The notes under the pieces are model-generated. The model worked only from the letters and a program-made list of their open reading frames with translations, did not search any database and had not been told where the DNA came from. From Blautia sp. Marseille-P3201T (GTDB taxonomy: Bacteria > Bacillota > Clostridia > Lachnospirales > Lachnospiraceae): a DNA stretch of 64,000 bases. The position numbers were made by a program, and so were the translations under genes. This document shows positions 16,430 to 26,822 of the stretch, one piece after another (position 1 is the stretch's first letter; each line of letters starts with the position of its first letter). The DNA lies in NCBI RefSeq assembly GCF_900120295.1, contig NZ_LT635468.1, forward strand, positions 62,001 through 126,000. Direction: 5' to 3'.

Positions 16430-17917
16430 TTATCTATTGTTATAACTTTCTGTCGTATAATCTTCTAATGGGTTCCAATTTGCAAATTCAAAATCTGCTG
16501 CTGAAACGTCAGCACCGCCTTCCTGTGCTTTTGCAATCGCTTCATCCCATGCTTTCTGTGTATTGTCGGATAATGTCTGTAAAGACTCTTTATAATCTGT
16601 TTTTCCTGTCAACACACCCTGTACAATCTGACCAAGGTTTGGTGAAACTTCTGTTACATTTGCGTAAACCTTTGCTGCATCTGCTTTTGCTACAATCGGA
16701 TCCGGACATAATTTACCCTGTTCTTTTGCGATTGTATAGTATTCTTTCATGATACCGTCTTTCATGTATTTTTCATTGATACCCTCAACTGCTGATACAA
16801 AACCGCCGTCTTCTACTACGCCTGACTGATATTCTTCAGAATATAATCCCTGAAGATATTTTGCTGCCAGTTCAGGATTGTCAGAGTTTTTAGAAATACC
16901 CATCCATGGCTGTGCTCCGATATATGGAAGACCGCCTTTTGCTCCGTCATCCGGTTCAGGCATTGGCATAACACCAAATTTCAAGTCCGGATTTTCTTTT
17001 TCCCATGTAGAAATGCACCATGAACCCTGAATTAAAAATGCTGCCTGATTTTGTGCAAATAAAGCTCTTGCTTCCGGAGCTGCAAGGTTTGCTGAGTCTG
17101 GATGGAAGCTTCCGTCCTGTACTAATCCGCTGTAAAAATCAAATGCCTGAACCATTGCGTCAGAAGCTAAAACGTTCTTTCCGTCTACCATGCTGATAAC
17201 ACCGATATCGTTAGATTTGCTTCCTGCAAGGTTGGATAATGCACGGATTGCAATTTCCAAACGGTTTACCTGTTTTCCGCCTTCAATCATTCCGTAGTAT
17301 TTACCATTTCCTGCTTCTGTTACCTGTTTACAAACTTCTCTAAACTCTGTCCATGTCTTCGGAAGATTATTTACATCTACGCCTGCATCCTCCAGAACTG
17401 TTTCATTATAGAAAACAAGAGTATTTACAATGTTTGCAGACTCCGGTAAAACGTATACCTGTCCGTCCATTGTAGTAACGCCTTCATTTAAAGAACCTTC
17501 TGAGAATGTGTCAAAAAATCCGTCTTCCACATAATCGTTCATCGGCATGTACCAGCCTTCTTCTACTGCTGTGGAAAGCTTCACGCCACTTGGCAGAGCA
17601 AATAAGTCAGGAGCTGTATTTGCTTTAATAGCAGAGTTGATAGTTGTCTGATACTGGTCACCGGAAAGAACGGTGTATTCTACCTTACAGTTATTTTCTT
17701 CTTCAAACTTTTTGTTGTACTCTTCCCTTCTGGCTTTTGTACTGTCACTCATGTCTACGACCTGAAGAACTTTTTCTCCGCCTTTGTCCTCGTCCTTTTT
17801 CTCCGTAGATGCTTCTTCTTTCTGTGTTTCCTTTTCTCCGCTTACGTTTGGTCCGCATCCTGCTGCTGAAACCACCATAAGACCTGCCATAAATAATGCT
17901 ACAATTCGCTTCTTCAT
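16430..17917 (-). CDS. Sugar ABC transporter substrate-binding lipoprotein
   Basis: 495 aa with a lipoprotein signal: KR, a hydrophobic stretch and the lipobox VSAAGC, followed by a Glu/Lys-rich linker. The body is a family 1 (carbohydrate) extracellular solute-binding protein (LPKTWTEFREVCKQV, GSWCISTWEKENPDLKFGVMPMP). It is encoded after both permeases, the reverse of the usual order, and no ATPase gene is present, so a shared MsmX-type ATPase is expected. The substrate is unknown; the divergent DUF4838 protein and ROK regulator suggest a glycan-derived oligosaccharide. Confidence 0.9.
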   Translation of the reverse strand: MKKRIVALFMAGLMVVSAAGCGPNVSGEKETQKEEASTEKKDEDKGGEKVLQVVDMSDSTKARREEYNKKFEEENNCKVEYTVLSGDQYQTTINSAIKANTAPDLFALPSGVKLSTAVEEGWYMPMNDYVEDGFFDTFSEGSLNEGVTTMDGQVYVLPESANIVNTLVFYNETVLEDAGVDVNNLPKTWTEFREVCKQVTEAGNGKYYGMIEGGKQVNRLEIAIRALSNLAGSKSNDIGVISMVDGKNVLASDAMVQAFDFYSGLVQDGSFHPDSANLAAPEARALFAQNQAAFLIQGSWCISTWEKENPDLKFGVMPMPEPDDGAKGGLPYIGAQPWMGISKNSDNPELAAKYLQGLYSEEYQSGVVEDGGFVSAVEGINEKYMKDGIMKEYYTIAKEQGKLCPDPIVAKADAAKVYANVTEVSPNLGQIVQGVLTGKTDYKESLQTLSDNTQKAWDEAIAKAQEGGADVSAADFEFANWNPLEDYTTESYNNR

Positions 17918-17969
17918 TTTTTTCCTCCTTATTTTAAATCATAATGATTTTTTCACTTAATAAAATTTC

Positions 17970-18794
17970 TCAGCTCTTAACTGCACCTGCTACGCCGTCT
18001 ACAAAATATTTCTGTAAGCATACAAAAATAATAATAATCGGAAGAACTGCAATACATGCACCTGCTGCAATTCCTGTCCAGTCTACTACGTTTTCACCTC
18101 TTAAAGCATAAAGTCCTACCGCCAATGTTCTAAGCTCCGGCTTACTGAGTGTTACAATCAATGGAAGCAGGAAAGAGTTCCATGTCCAGATAAACTGCAT
18201 AATCACTACCGTAGCCATAATCGGTTTTGCAAGAGGGAACATAATGCTGCTGTATGTTTTCATAAATCCGCTTCCGTCAATGGTTGCCGCCTCTTCCAGC
18301 TCCTTGGGAAGACCTCCGTAAAAACTGGAAAACAGCATCAGGAAGATTACATGTCCTCCTCCGGCTTCTGCCAGAATTAAACCTAACAGATTGGACTCTA
18401 ATCCCATTTCTTTTAATAATTCATAAATAGGAATAACTGTAAATACTAATGGGATTGTGATACTTGCCATAAAAATCCCCATAATCAGCTTTTTACCGAC
18501 GAATGCGTAACGCCCCATAACATAACCTGCCGCTGATGTAGCCAGCAATACGATTACTACAACGCTGACAGTTACAATGATAGAGTTTTTAAAGTATACG
18601 CCGAAGTTGGCATTATTCCATGCCCTCACATAGTTTTCAAAATTTAAGCTTTTGGGTATTAAGCTTAATCCGCTTGCAAAAAATTCATCCTGTGTTTTCA
18701 AGGAAGCTGTAATCATCCAGATAAATGGATATACCCAGATAAACGCCACTACCGCAAGCAATATGTAAATGATAGATTTTCCTACTTTTTTCAT
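17970..18794 (-). CDS. Sugar ABC transporter permease (MalG/AraQ type)
   Basis: 274 aa from the ATG at 18794, which has AAGGAG 6 bases upstream. Six predicted membrane segments, beginning IIYILLAVVAFIWVYPFIW, and the EAA loop EELEEAATIDGSGFMKTY that contacts the ATPase, followed by FVDGVAGAVKS, a typical C-terminus of this subfamily. It pairs with the permease encoded just upstream; the two genes nearly abut. Confidence 0.9.
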   Translation of the reverse strand: MKKVGKSIIYILLAVVAFIWVYPFIWMITASLKTQDEFFASGLSLIPKSLNFENYVRAWNNANFGVYFKNSIIVTVSVVVIVLLATSAAGYVMGRYAFVGKKLIMGIFMASITIPLVFTVIPIYELLKEMGLESNLLGLILAEAGGGHVIFLMLFSSFYGGLPKELEEAATIDGSGFMKTYSSIMFPLAKPIMATVVIMQFIWTWNSFLLPLIVTLSKPELRTLAVGLYALRGENVVDWTGIAAGACIAVLPIIIIFVCLQKYFVDGVAGAVKS

Positions 18795-18808
18795 AGCGTT
18801 CTCCTTTC

Positions 18809-19756
18809 TCACACATTTCTCTTCTTATTAAAGTAGTTCTTTACAAGATTAAGAACAATACCGATTGTTACTACCATCAGACCAAACAACAATGCCGCAG
18901 CACTGGCATAGCCAAGTCGTGGGCTTCCTGTTGTACTGGAGTATGCAGTACGATATACAAAAGTTGCCACCACATCGGTTGCGAAATACGGTCCGCCGTT
19001 TGTCATAGTCTGAACGATATCGAATACCTTCAAAGAACCGATGACACAAAGTACAGTGATAACGCCTCCGATAGGAAGGATTAACGGGAATACTACATCG
19101 GTAAAAGTTCTGAATTTGCCTGCGCCGTCAATTTTGGCTGCCTCATATACATCCTGAGATACGCTTTGTAAAGCAGCAATCCAGTAAATCATGTAAGTAC
19201 CCAAATCTTTCCATATTCCAATCAGCACCACGGTAAACAACGCCGTCTTTTCGTCTCCCAAAAAGTTAATGGTATCTATTCCCAAAAGAGCAAGCACCTG
19301 ATTGATAGGCCCTGTTCCTCCGAAAATGAAAATCATAATGATACCTACGATAGATGCAGTTGTAATAACCGGAATAAAATACATTGTTCGAAATACGGTA
19401 GCGCCCTTTTTAATAATGCTTGTAAGTATGTAGGCAATTACCAAGGATAAAATCAACTGTATCGGCACGCTGAATATCATATACTTAAAGCTGTTTGCAA
19501 CGGAGTTTCGAAATAAGGGATCCGCCAACAATTCCTTAAAGTTTTGTAATCCTACAAAAGTAGCATTCATGGTCATGCCCGACCAGTCCAGCATGGAATA
19601 CCATGCGCTTGTAATAATCGGATATCCCTGAAAAAGAATATACAAGAGCAATGTAGGCAGCATAAAAACCCAGCACCACATATTCTTTCGCACAATCCTT
19701 TTTTTCTTTACAGAATTCATTTTCCGAAATTCTGTCAAAGTAGTTTTTTCCTCCAT
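18809..19756 (-). CDS. Sugar ABC transporter permease (MalF/UgpA type)
   Basis: 315 aa, first gene of the transporter operon, with AGGAGG 5 bases before the ATG. A basic N-terminus (KKKRIVRKNMW) precedes membrane segment 1 (VFMLPTLLLYILFQGYPI); the EAA loop reads DVYEAAKIDGAGKFRTF. Forms the heterodimeric channel with the product of the next gene. Confidence 0.9.
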   Translation of the reverse strand: MEEKTTLTEFRKMNSVKKKRIVRKNMWCWVFMLPTLLLYILFQGYPIITSAWYSMLDWSGMTMNATFVGLQNFKELLADPLFRNSVANSFKYMIFSVPIQLILSLVIAYILTSIIKKGATVFRTMYFIPVITTASIVGIIMIFIFGGTGPINQVLALLGIDTINFLGDEKTALFTVVLIGIWKDLGTYMIYWIAALQSVSQDVYEAAKIDGAGKFRTFTDVVFPLILPIGGVITVLCVIGSLKVFDIVQTMTNGGPYFATDVVATFVYRTAYSSTTGSPRLGYASAAALLFGLMVVTIGIVLNLVKNYFNKKRNV

Positions 19757-19847
19757 GTCTTCCTCCTGTATTTATTATTTAATATAAATTATTAAACCTG
19801 TTTTTCTCTGGTTATAATATACTATATTTATTTCTATAAATCAATAT

Positions 19848-19876
19848 ATTTTAAACATTTCGTTAATTATAGTCAA
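19848..19876 (-). promoter_or_regulatory. Promoter of the sugar ABC operon
   Basis: TTGACT (19871-19876), 17 bases, TAAAAT (19848-19853). The divergent gene has a TATAAT at 19932-19937 but no clear -35, so it may need an activator. The shared 229-base region is AT-rich and probably holds the ROK operator, which I cannot define. Confidence 0.6.
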
Positions 19877-19985
19877 TAATTACCCTTTATTTATGTGCAT
19901 TTTCAACATATACTTTTCAATTTCTTTCCGATATAATTTATCTATAATTTTTTATTTTAAATAATAATTGAACGGAGGAAATACC

Positions 19986-21890
19986 ATGTATATCAGATTA
20001 GCATATTCAAAAGAGTCAGAAACTATTTCTTTCGCTGCTTCGGAGTTAAAATATTATTTATCAAAAATAACTAATTCAATTGTTTTTGTTAACGACAGCA
20101 CGGCGCATCATCCTTCTACTATTACACTTGAGCTTTTCCCCGACTCACAAAAGCATTCTGATACGGATGATGAATATCATATTGAAATTTCTAAAGGGAC
20201 AGGACATATTTATGGGAGTAACTCTCGCTCAGTCCTGCTGGGTATTTATAAATATCTGACGCTCTTGGGATGTCGTTTCTTAAGACCCGGAAAAGATTAT
20301 GAGTACATTCCAAAGCTTTCTTCTATAGAAGAGTTTGATATTTCCTGTCACGAAAAAGCAGAAAACAAGTATCGTGGTGTATGTATCGAAGGAGCAGATT
20401 GTCCGGAAAATATTTTTGAATTTATTGACTGGCTTCCAAAGCTGGGCTTTAACACCTTTTTCCTACAATTTGAGCTTCCCTATGCTTTTTTAAATTTATG
20501 GTACATTCACAAAAACAACCCTATGCTCCCTGCCGAGGATTTTTCATTAGAAAAAGCAGCCGAAATTTCTCTGCTTATAGATGAGGAATTGCAAAAACGC
20601 AGTTTAGAGCATCATCGGGTAGGTCACGGTTGGACTTGTTCTGTTTTAAATCAGAATACTTTAGGTTGGGTGGTAACAGACAATACTTTGGATGAGTCTC
20701 AACTTCCTCTTACTGCATTAGTAAACGGAAAGAGAGGTTTCTTTGGCGGTATTCCTATTAACACAAACCTGTGTTATTCAAATCCTGATGTAGTGGAACG
20801 CTTTGCTGCAAAAGCAGTATCTTATGCCGAAAAACATCCTGAAGTAGATTATCTGCATATCTGGCTTGCAGATGAAGCCAATAATCATTGTGAATGTGAA
20901 AACTGCCGGAAATTCATACCTACCGATTTGTATGTGCGTATATTAAATAGAATTGACACGCTTCTTACTGAAAAAGAACTGAAAACAAAAATCGTGTTTT
21001 TAATCTACGAAGAACTGCTTTGGGCGCCTCAGACAGAACGCCTTGCAAATCCAGACCGTTTTGTTATGATGTTTGCGCCAATCAGTCGTACTTTTATGAA
21101 ATCTTATAATATACCAAAAGAGCTTCCTGCTCCTCCTCCGTATGTACGCAATAAAATTACTCTTCCTGTTAATCTGGAAGAAAATCTGTCCTTTTTAAAT
21201 CAATGGCAGAAAGTATTTGAAGGGGAATGTTTTGACTACGATTATCCTTTGGGACGGGCACACTACGGAGATATGGGATATGTACATATTTCCAAAATCA
21301 TATATGATGATATCAAATGCTTAAAAGAGCTCCATTTAGACGGCTATATCAGTTGTCAGGAACTTCGGGCATTTTTACCCAACGGACTTCCTAACTATGT
21401 AATGGGTAAATGTCTTTTTGGAACAACGCAGACTTTTGAAGAACTGGCAGAAGAATATTTCACCGCTGCGTACGGCGAAGACTGGAAAACTTACTATAAA
21501 TATTTAAGTCAGGTTTCTGAACTTTGTAACTGTGATTACTTTAACGGAAAAGGTTCTCGCAAGAACGAAACCGTACAGGAAAATATGTTAAAACTAAAAG
21601 AAGTGCTTCTGAACTTTAAAGAAATTCGAAAAAATTCTTCCGACTCTCCAAAGTCCGATGTAAATGAGATTTTCTGTAAACATCTTGACTACCATAATGA
21701 GTATTGTATACTATTAGCAAATGCGCTTTATTATTTATCAGGAGGGGAACAGGAAAATACGCAAAAAGCATGGAAAGATTTTCATGATTTTATTTGTTCG
21801 CACGAGCTTGACTTCCAGAAGGCACTTGACGTTTATCGTGTTATAGAGGTTTCCACCAAATATACCGGTTTCCCTGTAATAGGAGGTTAA
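19986..21890 (+). CDS. DUF4838 domain protein (putative cytoplasmic glycosidase)
   Basis: 634 aa from the ATG at 19986, preceded by GGAGG. No signal peptide. The N-terminal part resembles the small domain found before family 20/67/84-type glycosidase barrels (SFAASELKYYLSKI, IYGSNSRSVLLGIYKYLTLLGCRFLRPG). The central barrel carries the DUF4838 feature ADEANNHCECENC, with a Cys cluster that looks metal-binding. The gene is divergent from a sugar transporter and directly upstream of a ROK regulator, so it probably acts on the imported sugar. Activity and catalytic residues are not known to me. Confidence 0.7.
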   Translation: MYIRLAYSKESETISFAASELKYYLSKITNSIVFVNDSTAHHPSTITLELFPDSQKHSDTDDEYHIEISKGTGHIYGSNSRSVLLGIYKYLTLLGCRFLRPGKDYEYIPKLSSIEEFDISCHEKAENKYRGVCIEGADCPENIFEFIDWLPKLGFNTFFLQFELPYAFLNLWYIHKNNPMLPAEDFSLEKAAEISLLIDEELQKRSLEHHRVGHGWTCSVLNQNTLGWVVTDNTLDESQLPLTALVNGKRGFFGGIPINTNLCYSNPDVVERFAAKAVSYAEKHPEVDYLHIWLADEANNHCECENCRKFIPTDLYVRILNRIDTLLTEKELKTKIVFLIYEELLWAPQTERLANPDRFVMMFAPISRTFMKSYNIPKELPAPPPYVRNKITLPVNLEENLSFLNQWQKVFEGECFDYDYPLGRAHYGDMGYVHISKIIYDDIKCLKELHLDGYISCQELRAFLPNGLPNYVMGKCLFGTTQTFEELAEEYFTAAYGEDWKTYYKYLSQVSELCNCDYFNGKGSRKNETVQENMLKLKEVLLNFKEIRKNSSDSPKSDVNEIFCKHLDYHNEYCILLANALYYLSGGEQENTQKAWKDFHDFICSHELDFQKALDVYRVIEVSTKYTGFPVIGG

Positions 21891-21896
21891 TGGTTT

Positions 21897-23078
21897 ATGA
21901 CCAATCAAGAAAACAGAAGTACCATTCTGGAATATATCTTTCGCAACGCGCCGGTTGCTCGCTCTACTATTGCAAAAGAAACCCAGATTACTCCGGCAAC
22001 GGTAACTTCTATTTCCGGAAATTTTATTCAGGAAGGAATTATACAGGAAGTCGGTGCAGAGGATAACACCACAGATTGTTCCCCCGGAAGAAGAAAAATT
22101 TTATTAGATATCGTCCCTGACCGAGTATACGCCATAGGAGTTGAGTTCACTTCCCGACATATCCGTTTTTCAGTATGTAATTTACGGGGTGTTGCGGTAT
22201 TACAGTCTTCTTTTTCTGCCAAAGAAACGGATAACGGAAATATCACTGATTTTATCACAGAAAAAGTAAAAGCTATTTTAGAAGAAAACCCTTCTTTCGC
22301 TTCCTCTGTAATCGGAATTGGAATTGCAGTTCCCGGACACATGGATATTCATCAGGATAAAGTCATCACGAATTCTTCTCTTTGTCCGCAATTTAGCGGA
22401 GAAGTTCTGAGAAAACGGCTGAATATACCTATTATCTGCGAAAATAATGTTCGCTGTATGGCATTTGGAAGATATTTATTTGATGCTTCTTCCCCTGATA
22501 CCTTTGCCTACTTCCATGTAGGGGCAGGTATGTTTTGTGCTCTCATAGAAAACTCAAAGCTTTTTCAAGGGACAAATTATTATGCCGGCGAAATCGGACA
22601 TACTATTGTAAATCCAAACGGAAAAAAATGTGAATGTGGAAAATATGGATGCCTTCAGACTTATTGCAGCGAAACATGGCTTTTAAAATATTGTCGCCTG
22701 TTGTATGAAAGTAATGCAGACACAATTTTGCCTTCTCTCAAGCCCTGTGCCGATGATTTGACAGTCGAGGATATCTCCAATGCCTTTTCTCTGGGAGATA
22801 CTTTAGTTGGTAACTATATTTCTACTGCTTTAAAATATCTGGGCATTACTGTATCAAACTTGGCAATTATTACTAATCCGGATAAAATTTATCTCCACGG
22901 CAATCTTTTTTCAAATACAGAAATAAAAGAAGAGCTGATGGACTATATCACACAACAACTCTTATTTGTAGATGATCCTTCTGACCAGACTGTTCAGATT
23001 TTAGACTATGATACATACGCCGGAGCCTTGGGAGCTGCCGCTTATGCAATCAAACATTTTTATATCTCTAATATCTAA
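21897..23078 (+). CDS. ROK family transcriptional regulator
   Basis: 393 aa. An N-terminal winged helix-turn-helix (STIAKETQITPATVTSISGNFIQEG, about residues 22-46) is joined to a ROK sugar-kinase-like domain with VIGIGIAVPGHMD, ICENNVRCMAFG and the zinc motif CECGKYGCLQTYC. NagC/XylR-type regulators of this layout are released from DNA by a sugar. The start codon lies 6 bases after the DUF4838 stop, whose AGGAGG site overlaps the end of that gene. It is likely the regulator of both this pair and the divergent ABC operon. Confidence 0.88.
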   Translation: MTNQENRSTILEYIFRNAPVARSTIAKETQITPATVTSISGNFIQEGIIQEVGAEDNTTDCSPGRRKILLDIVPDRVYAIGVEFTSRHIRFSVCNLRGVAVLQSSFSAKETDNGNITDFITEKVKAILEENPSFASSVIGIGIAVPGHMDIHQDKVITNSSLCPQFSGEVLRKRLNIPIICENNVRCMAFGRYLFDASSPDTFAYFHVGAGMFCALIENSKLFQGTNYYAGEIGHTIVNPNGKKCECGKYGCLQTYCSETWLLKYCRLLYESNADTILPSLKPCADDLTVEDISNAFSLGDTLVGNYISTALKYLGITVSNLAIITNPDKIYLHGNLFSNTEIKEELMDYITQQLLFVDDPSDQTVQILDYDTYAGALGAAAYAIKHFYISNI

Positions 23079-23114
23079 AAAGGCGGTGTCTGAAAATCCA
23101 GACACCACCTTTTC
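23077..23114. terminator. Bidirectional terminator between the ROK gene and rpoC
   Basis: Stem AAGGCGGTGTCTG (23080-23092) / CAGACACCACCTT (23099-23111) followed by TTTTC on the plus strand and by an A-to-T run on the minus strand. It serves both convergent genes. Confidence 0.85.
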
Positions 23115-23117
23115 TAT

Positions 23118-26100
23118 TTATTCTTCTTCAGTAATTTCTTCTTCCACTTCGTCAGCGTCTTCTGCTTCCTCAGTTTCCATTTCTTCTACTGCTTCTGTTT
23201 CTTCAACGATTTCTTCTTCTTCGAAAAATTCGTCTTCTAATTCTTCCTCTTCTCCGTCTGTATCCAGTTTAATATTGGCATATTTCTTCATACCTGTTCC
23301 GGCAGGAATTAACTTACCAATAATAACGTTTTCTTTCAGACCGATAAGTGGATCAACTTTTCCTTTAATTGCCGCTTCTGTCAGAACCTTCGTTGTTTCC
23401 TGGAAGGAAGCTGCTGATAAGAAGGAGTTTGTTGCCAGAGAAGCTTTTGTAATACCCAGCATAACCTGTTTTCCGTCTGCCGGTTCTTTTCCTTCTTTGA
23501 TGAGTTTTTCGTTCTCTTCTTCAAAGTCAAGAACGTCAACCAGTGTTCCCGGAAGGAATTCTGTATCACCATTGTTCTCAATGCGGATTTTCTTCAGCAT
23601 CTGACGAACAATAACCTCAACGTGCTTATCATTGATTTCTACACCCTGCAGGCGGTATACTCTCTGAACTTCACGGATCATGTAATCCTGTACCGCACGA
23701 ACACCCTTAATTCTAAGGATATCATGTGGATTTACAGAACCTTCTGTCAGCTCATCTCCGGCTTCCAGATAATCTCCGTCCTGAACTTTAATACGAGAGC
23801 CGTAAGGGATTAAGTATGTCTTACTTTCTCCGCTTTCATTGTCTGTTACAATGATTTCACGTTTTTTCTTTGTATCTTTAAGAGTAGCAACACCCTTAAT
23901 TTCAGTAATGATTGCAAGACCTTTTGGTTTTCTTGCTTCAAAAAGCTCTTCGACACGAGGAAGACCCTGTGTGATATCGCCGCCGGCAACACCACCGGTA
24001 TGGAAAGTACGCATAGTAAGCTGTGTACCTGGTTCACCGATAGACTGAGCAGCAATAATACCAACAGTTTCTCCAACCTGTACAGGTTCACCTGTTGCCA
24101 TGTTAGCACCGTAACATTTTGCACAGACACCAATGTGACATTTACAGGTAAGAATTGTACGGATTTTAACTGCATCGTAAGGCTTACCTTCTGCATTTAC
24201 ACCTTCATTCACTACACGAGCAGCACGTTTTGGTGTAATCATGTGGTTCGCTTTAACGATTACATTTCCATCTTTATCTTTAATTGTCTCACAGGAGAAA
24301 CGTCCTGTAATACGTTCCTGAAGACTTTCGATTTCCTCTTTTCCGTCAACAAAAGCTTTTACCCACATTCCCGGAATTTCGCCTTTGCCTTCGCAACAGT
24401 CTACTTCACGTACAATCAGTTCCTGTGATACGTCAACAAGACGTCTTGTCAGGTAACCGGAGTCAGCTGTACGCAGCGCTGTATCGGACAGACCTTTACG
24501 AGCACCATGGGCAGACATAAAGTATTCCAATACATCAAGACCTTCACGGAAGTTGGACTTGATAGGCAACTCGATTGTATGACCTGTTGTATCCGCCATC
24601 AAACCACGCATACCGGCAAGCTGTTTAATCTGCTTATCAGAACCACGGGCACCGGAGTCAGCCATCATAAAGATATTGTTGTATTTGTCAAGACCTGTAA
24701 GCAGTGCTTTTGTCAAAGCATCGTCAGTCTTTTTCCATGTATCAACAACTTCTTTGTAACGTTCTTCCTCAGTAATAAGACCACGTTTGAAGTTCTTTGT
24801 AATCAAGTCTACGGTATCCTGTGCCTGTTTAATCATTTCCGGTTTCTGTGGAGGCACTGTCATATCAGAAATGGAAACAGTCATGGCAGCTCTTGTGGAA
24901 TATTTGTATCCCATTGCCTTAATTGCATCCAGCACTTCTGCTGTCTTTGTAGCTCCATGTGTATTGATAACTTTTTCCAAAATCTGTTTTAACTGTTTCT
25001 TTCCTACAAGGAAATCTACTTCCGGAAGAAGTTCATTTCCAGGAATTGTTCTGTCTACAAATCCTAAATCCTGTGGAAGAATTTCGTTAAATAACAGACG
25101 TCCCAATGTGGACTCTACTTTTCCTCTTAAAACATTTCCGTCTGCTGTCTGTTTTTCAACATAAACGAAAATCTTTGTCTGTAAAGTAATTGCCTGATTT
25201 TCATAAGCAAGAATTGCTTCATTTAAATCTTTAAATACTTTACCTTCACCCTTATATCCCGGTCTTTCCTGTGTTAAGTAGTAAATACCGAGAACCATAT
25301 CCTGAGAAGGAACGGCAACAGGGCCACCATCAGATGGTTTCAGAAGGTTATTTGGTGAAAGCAGAAGGAAACGACACTCTGCCTGAGCTTCTACGGATAA
25401 TGGAAGGTGAACAGCCATCTGGTCACCGTCAAAGTCCGCATTAAACGCTGTACATACCAATGGATGCAGCTTAATCGCTTTACCTTCAACTAAGATTGGC
25501 TCGAACGCCTGAATACCTAATCTATGCAGAGTAGGTGCTCGGTTCAGCATAACCGGATGTTCTTTAATGACATCTTCCAATACATCCCAAACTGCCGGCT
25601 CAAGCTTTTCAACCATTTTCTTTGCATTTTTAATGTTGTGAGCTGTACCATTACTTACCAGTTCTTTCATAACAAATGGCTTGAACAGTTCGATTGCCAT
25701 TTCTTTTGGAAGACCACACTGATAAATTTTAAGTTCAGGTCCAACAACGATAACAGAACGTCCTGAGTAGTCAACACGTTTACCTAACAGGTTCTGACGG
25801 AAACGTCCTGATTTACCTTTCAGCATATCAGAAAGGGATTTTAAAGCTCTGTTACCAGGTCCTGTTACAGGACGGCCACGGCGTCCGTTATCAATGAGAG
25901 CATCAACTGCTTCCTGCAGCATTCTCTTTTCATTACGAACAATGATATCCGGTGCGCCCAGCTCTAACAGTCTTTTCAGACGGTTATTTCTATTGATAAT
26001 TCTTCTATACAAATCATTTAAGTCAGATGTTGCGAAACGACCTCCATCCAACTGTACCATTGGACGTAAATCCGGCGGAATAACAGGAACAACTGTCATA

Positions 26101-26804
26101 ATCATCCATTCCGGTCTGTTTCCTGACTCTCTGAAAGCTTCAACAACTTCCAGACGTTTTACAATACGTGCACGTTTCTGTCCTGTAGAGTCTTTTAAAC
26201 CGGCTTTTAACTCTTTAGACTCTCTCTCTAAGTCGATAGATGCCAGAAGCTCCTGAATAGCTTCTGCACCCATACCAACTCTAAAACTGTCACCGTATTT
26301 TTCTCTTGCATCCTGATATTCTTTTTCTGTCAGAACCTGTTTGTACTGTAAATCTGTTGTTCCTGCATCTAAAACGATGTAGTTTGCAAAATACAATACC
26401 TTTTCCAGAGTTCTTGGAGACAGGTCAAGAATAAGTCCCATTCTGGAAGGAATACCCTTAAAATACCAGATATGAGAAACCGGTGCGGCAAGTTCAATAT
26501 GTCCCATACGTTCTCTACGAACAGATGCTTTTGTTACTTCAACACCACATCTGTCACAGATAACGCCTTTATAACGGATTTTCTTATATTTACCGCAGTG
26601 ACATTCCCAGTCTTTACTTGGTCCGAAAATTCTTTCGCAGAAAAGACCGTCTTTTTCCGGTTTTAATGTTCTATAATTGATGGTTTCCGGTTTTTTCACC
26701 TCACCATGAGACCATTCGCGGATTTTCTCCGGAGATGCCAGTCCGATTTTGATGGCATCAAAGGTCATCGGCTGATATACCTCTTTGTTTGCTGTTTCCG
26801 GCAT
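23118..26804 (-). CDS. rpoC: RNA polymerase beta' subunit
   Basis: 1228 aa. The N-terminal zinc site [20 protein letters not shown], the catalytic NADFDGDQM that binds the active-site magnesium, the second zinc site ([13 protein letters not shown]) and the trigger-loop region [16 protein letters not shown] are all visible. The C-terminus ends in a long, almost wholly acidic tail of about 45 residues ([18 protein letters not shown] and on), longer than in Bacillus. It follows rpoB by 18 bases. Confidence 0.98.
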   Translation of the reverse strand: MPETANKEVYQPMTFDAIKIGLASPEKIREWSHGEVKKPETINYRTLKPEKDGLFCERIFGPSKDWECHCGKYKKIRYKGVICDRCGVEVTKASVRRERMGHIELAAPVSHIWYFKGIPSRMGLILDLSPRTLEKVLYFANYIVLDAGTTDLQYKQVLTEKEYQDAREKYGDSFRVGMGAEAIQELLASIDLERESKELKAGLKDSTGQKRARIVKRLEVVEAFRESGNRPEWMIMTVVPVIPPDLRPMVQLDGGRFATSDLNDLYRRIINRNNRLKRLLELGAPDIIVRNEKRMLQEAVDALIDNGRRGRPVTGPGNRALKSLSDMLKGKSGRFRQNLLGKRVDYSGRSVIVVGPELKIYQCGLPKEMAIELFKPFVMKELVSNGTAHNIKNAKKMVEKLEPAVWDVLEDVIKEHPVMLNRAPTLHRLGIQAFEPILVEGKAIKLHPLVCTAFNADFDGDQMAVHLPLSVEAQAECRFLLLSPNNLLKPSDGGPVAVPSQDMVLGIYYLTQERPGYKGEGKVFKDLNEAILAYENQAITLQTKIFVYVEKQTADGNVLRGKVESTLGRLLFNEILPQDLGFVDRTIPGNELLPEVDFLVGKKQLKQILEKVINTHGATKTAEVLDAIKAMGYKYSTRAAMTVSISDMTVPPQKPEMIKQAQDTVDLITKNFKRGLITEEERYKEVVDTWKKTDDALTKALLTGLDKYNNIFMMADSGARGSDKQIKQLAGMRGLMADTTGHTIELPIKSNFREGLDVLEYFMSAHGARKGLSDTALRTADSGYLTRRLVDVSQELIVREVDCCEGKGEIPGMWVKAFVDGKEEIESLQERITGRFSCETIKDKDGNVIVKANHMITPKRAARVVNEGVNAEGKPYDAVKIRTILTCKCHIGVCAKCYGANMATGEPVQVGETVGIIAAQSIGEPGTQLTMRTFHTGGVAGGDITQGLPRVEELFEARKPKGLAIITEIKGVATLKDTKKKREIIVTDNESGESKTYLIPYGSRIKVQDGDYLEAGDELTEGSVNPHDILRIKGVRAVQDYMIREVQRVYRLQGVEINDKHVEVIVRQMLKKIRIENNGDTEFLPGTLVDVLDFEEENEKLIKEGKEPADGKQVMLGITKASLATNSFLSAASFQETTKVLTEAAIKGKVDPLIGLKENVIIGKLIPAGTGMKKYANIKLDTDGEEEELEDEFFEEEEIVEETEAVEEMETEEAEDADEVEEEITEEE

Positions 26805-26822
26805 TGTGGACTCCTTTCCTAA

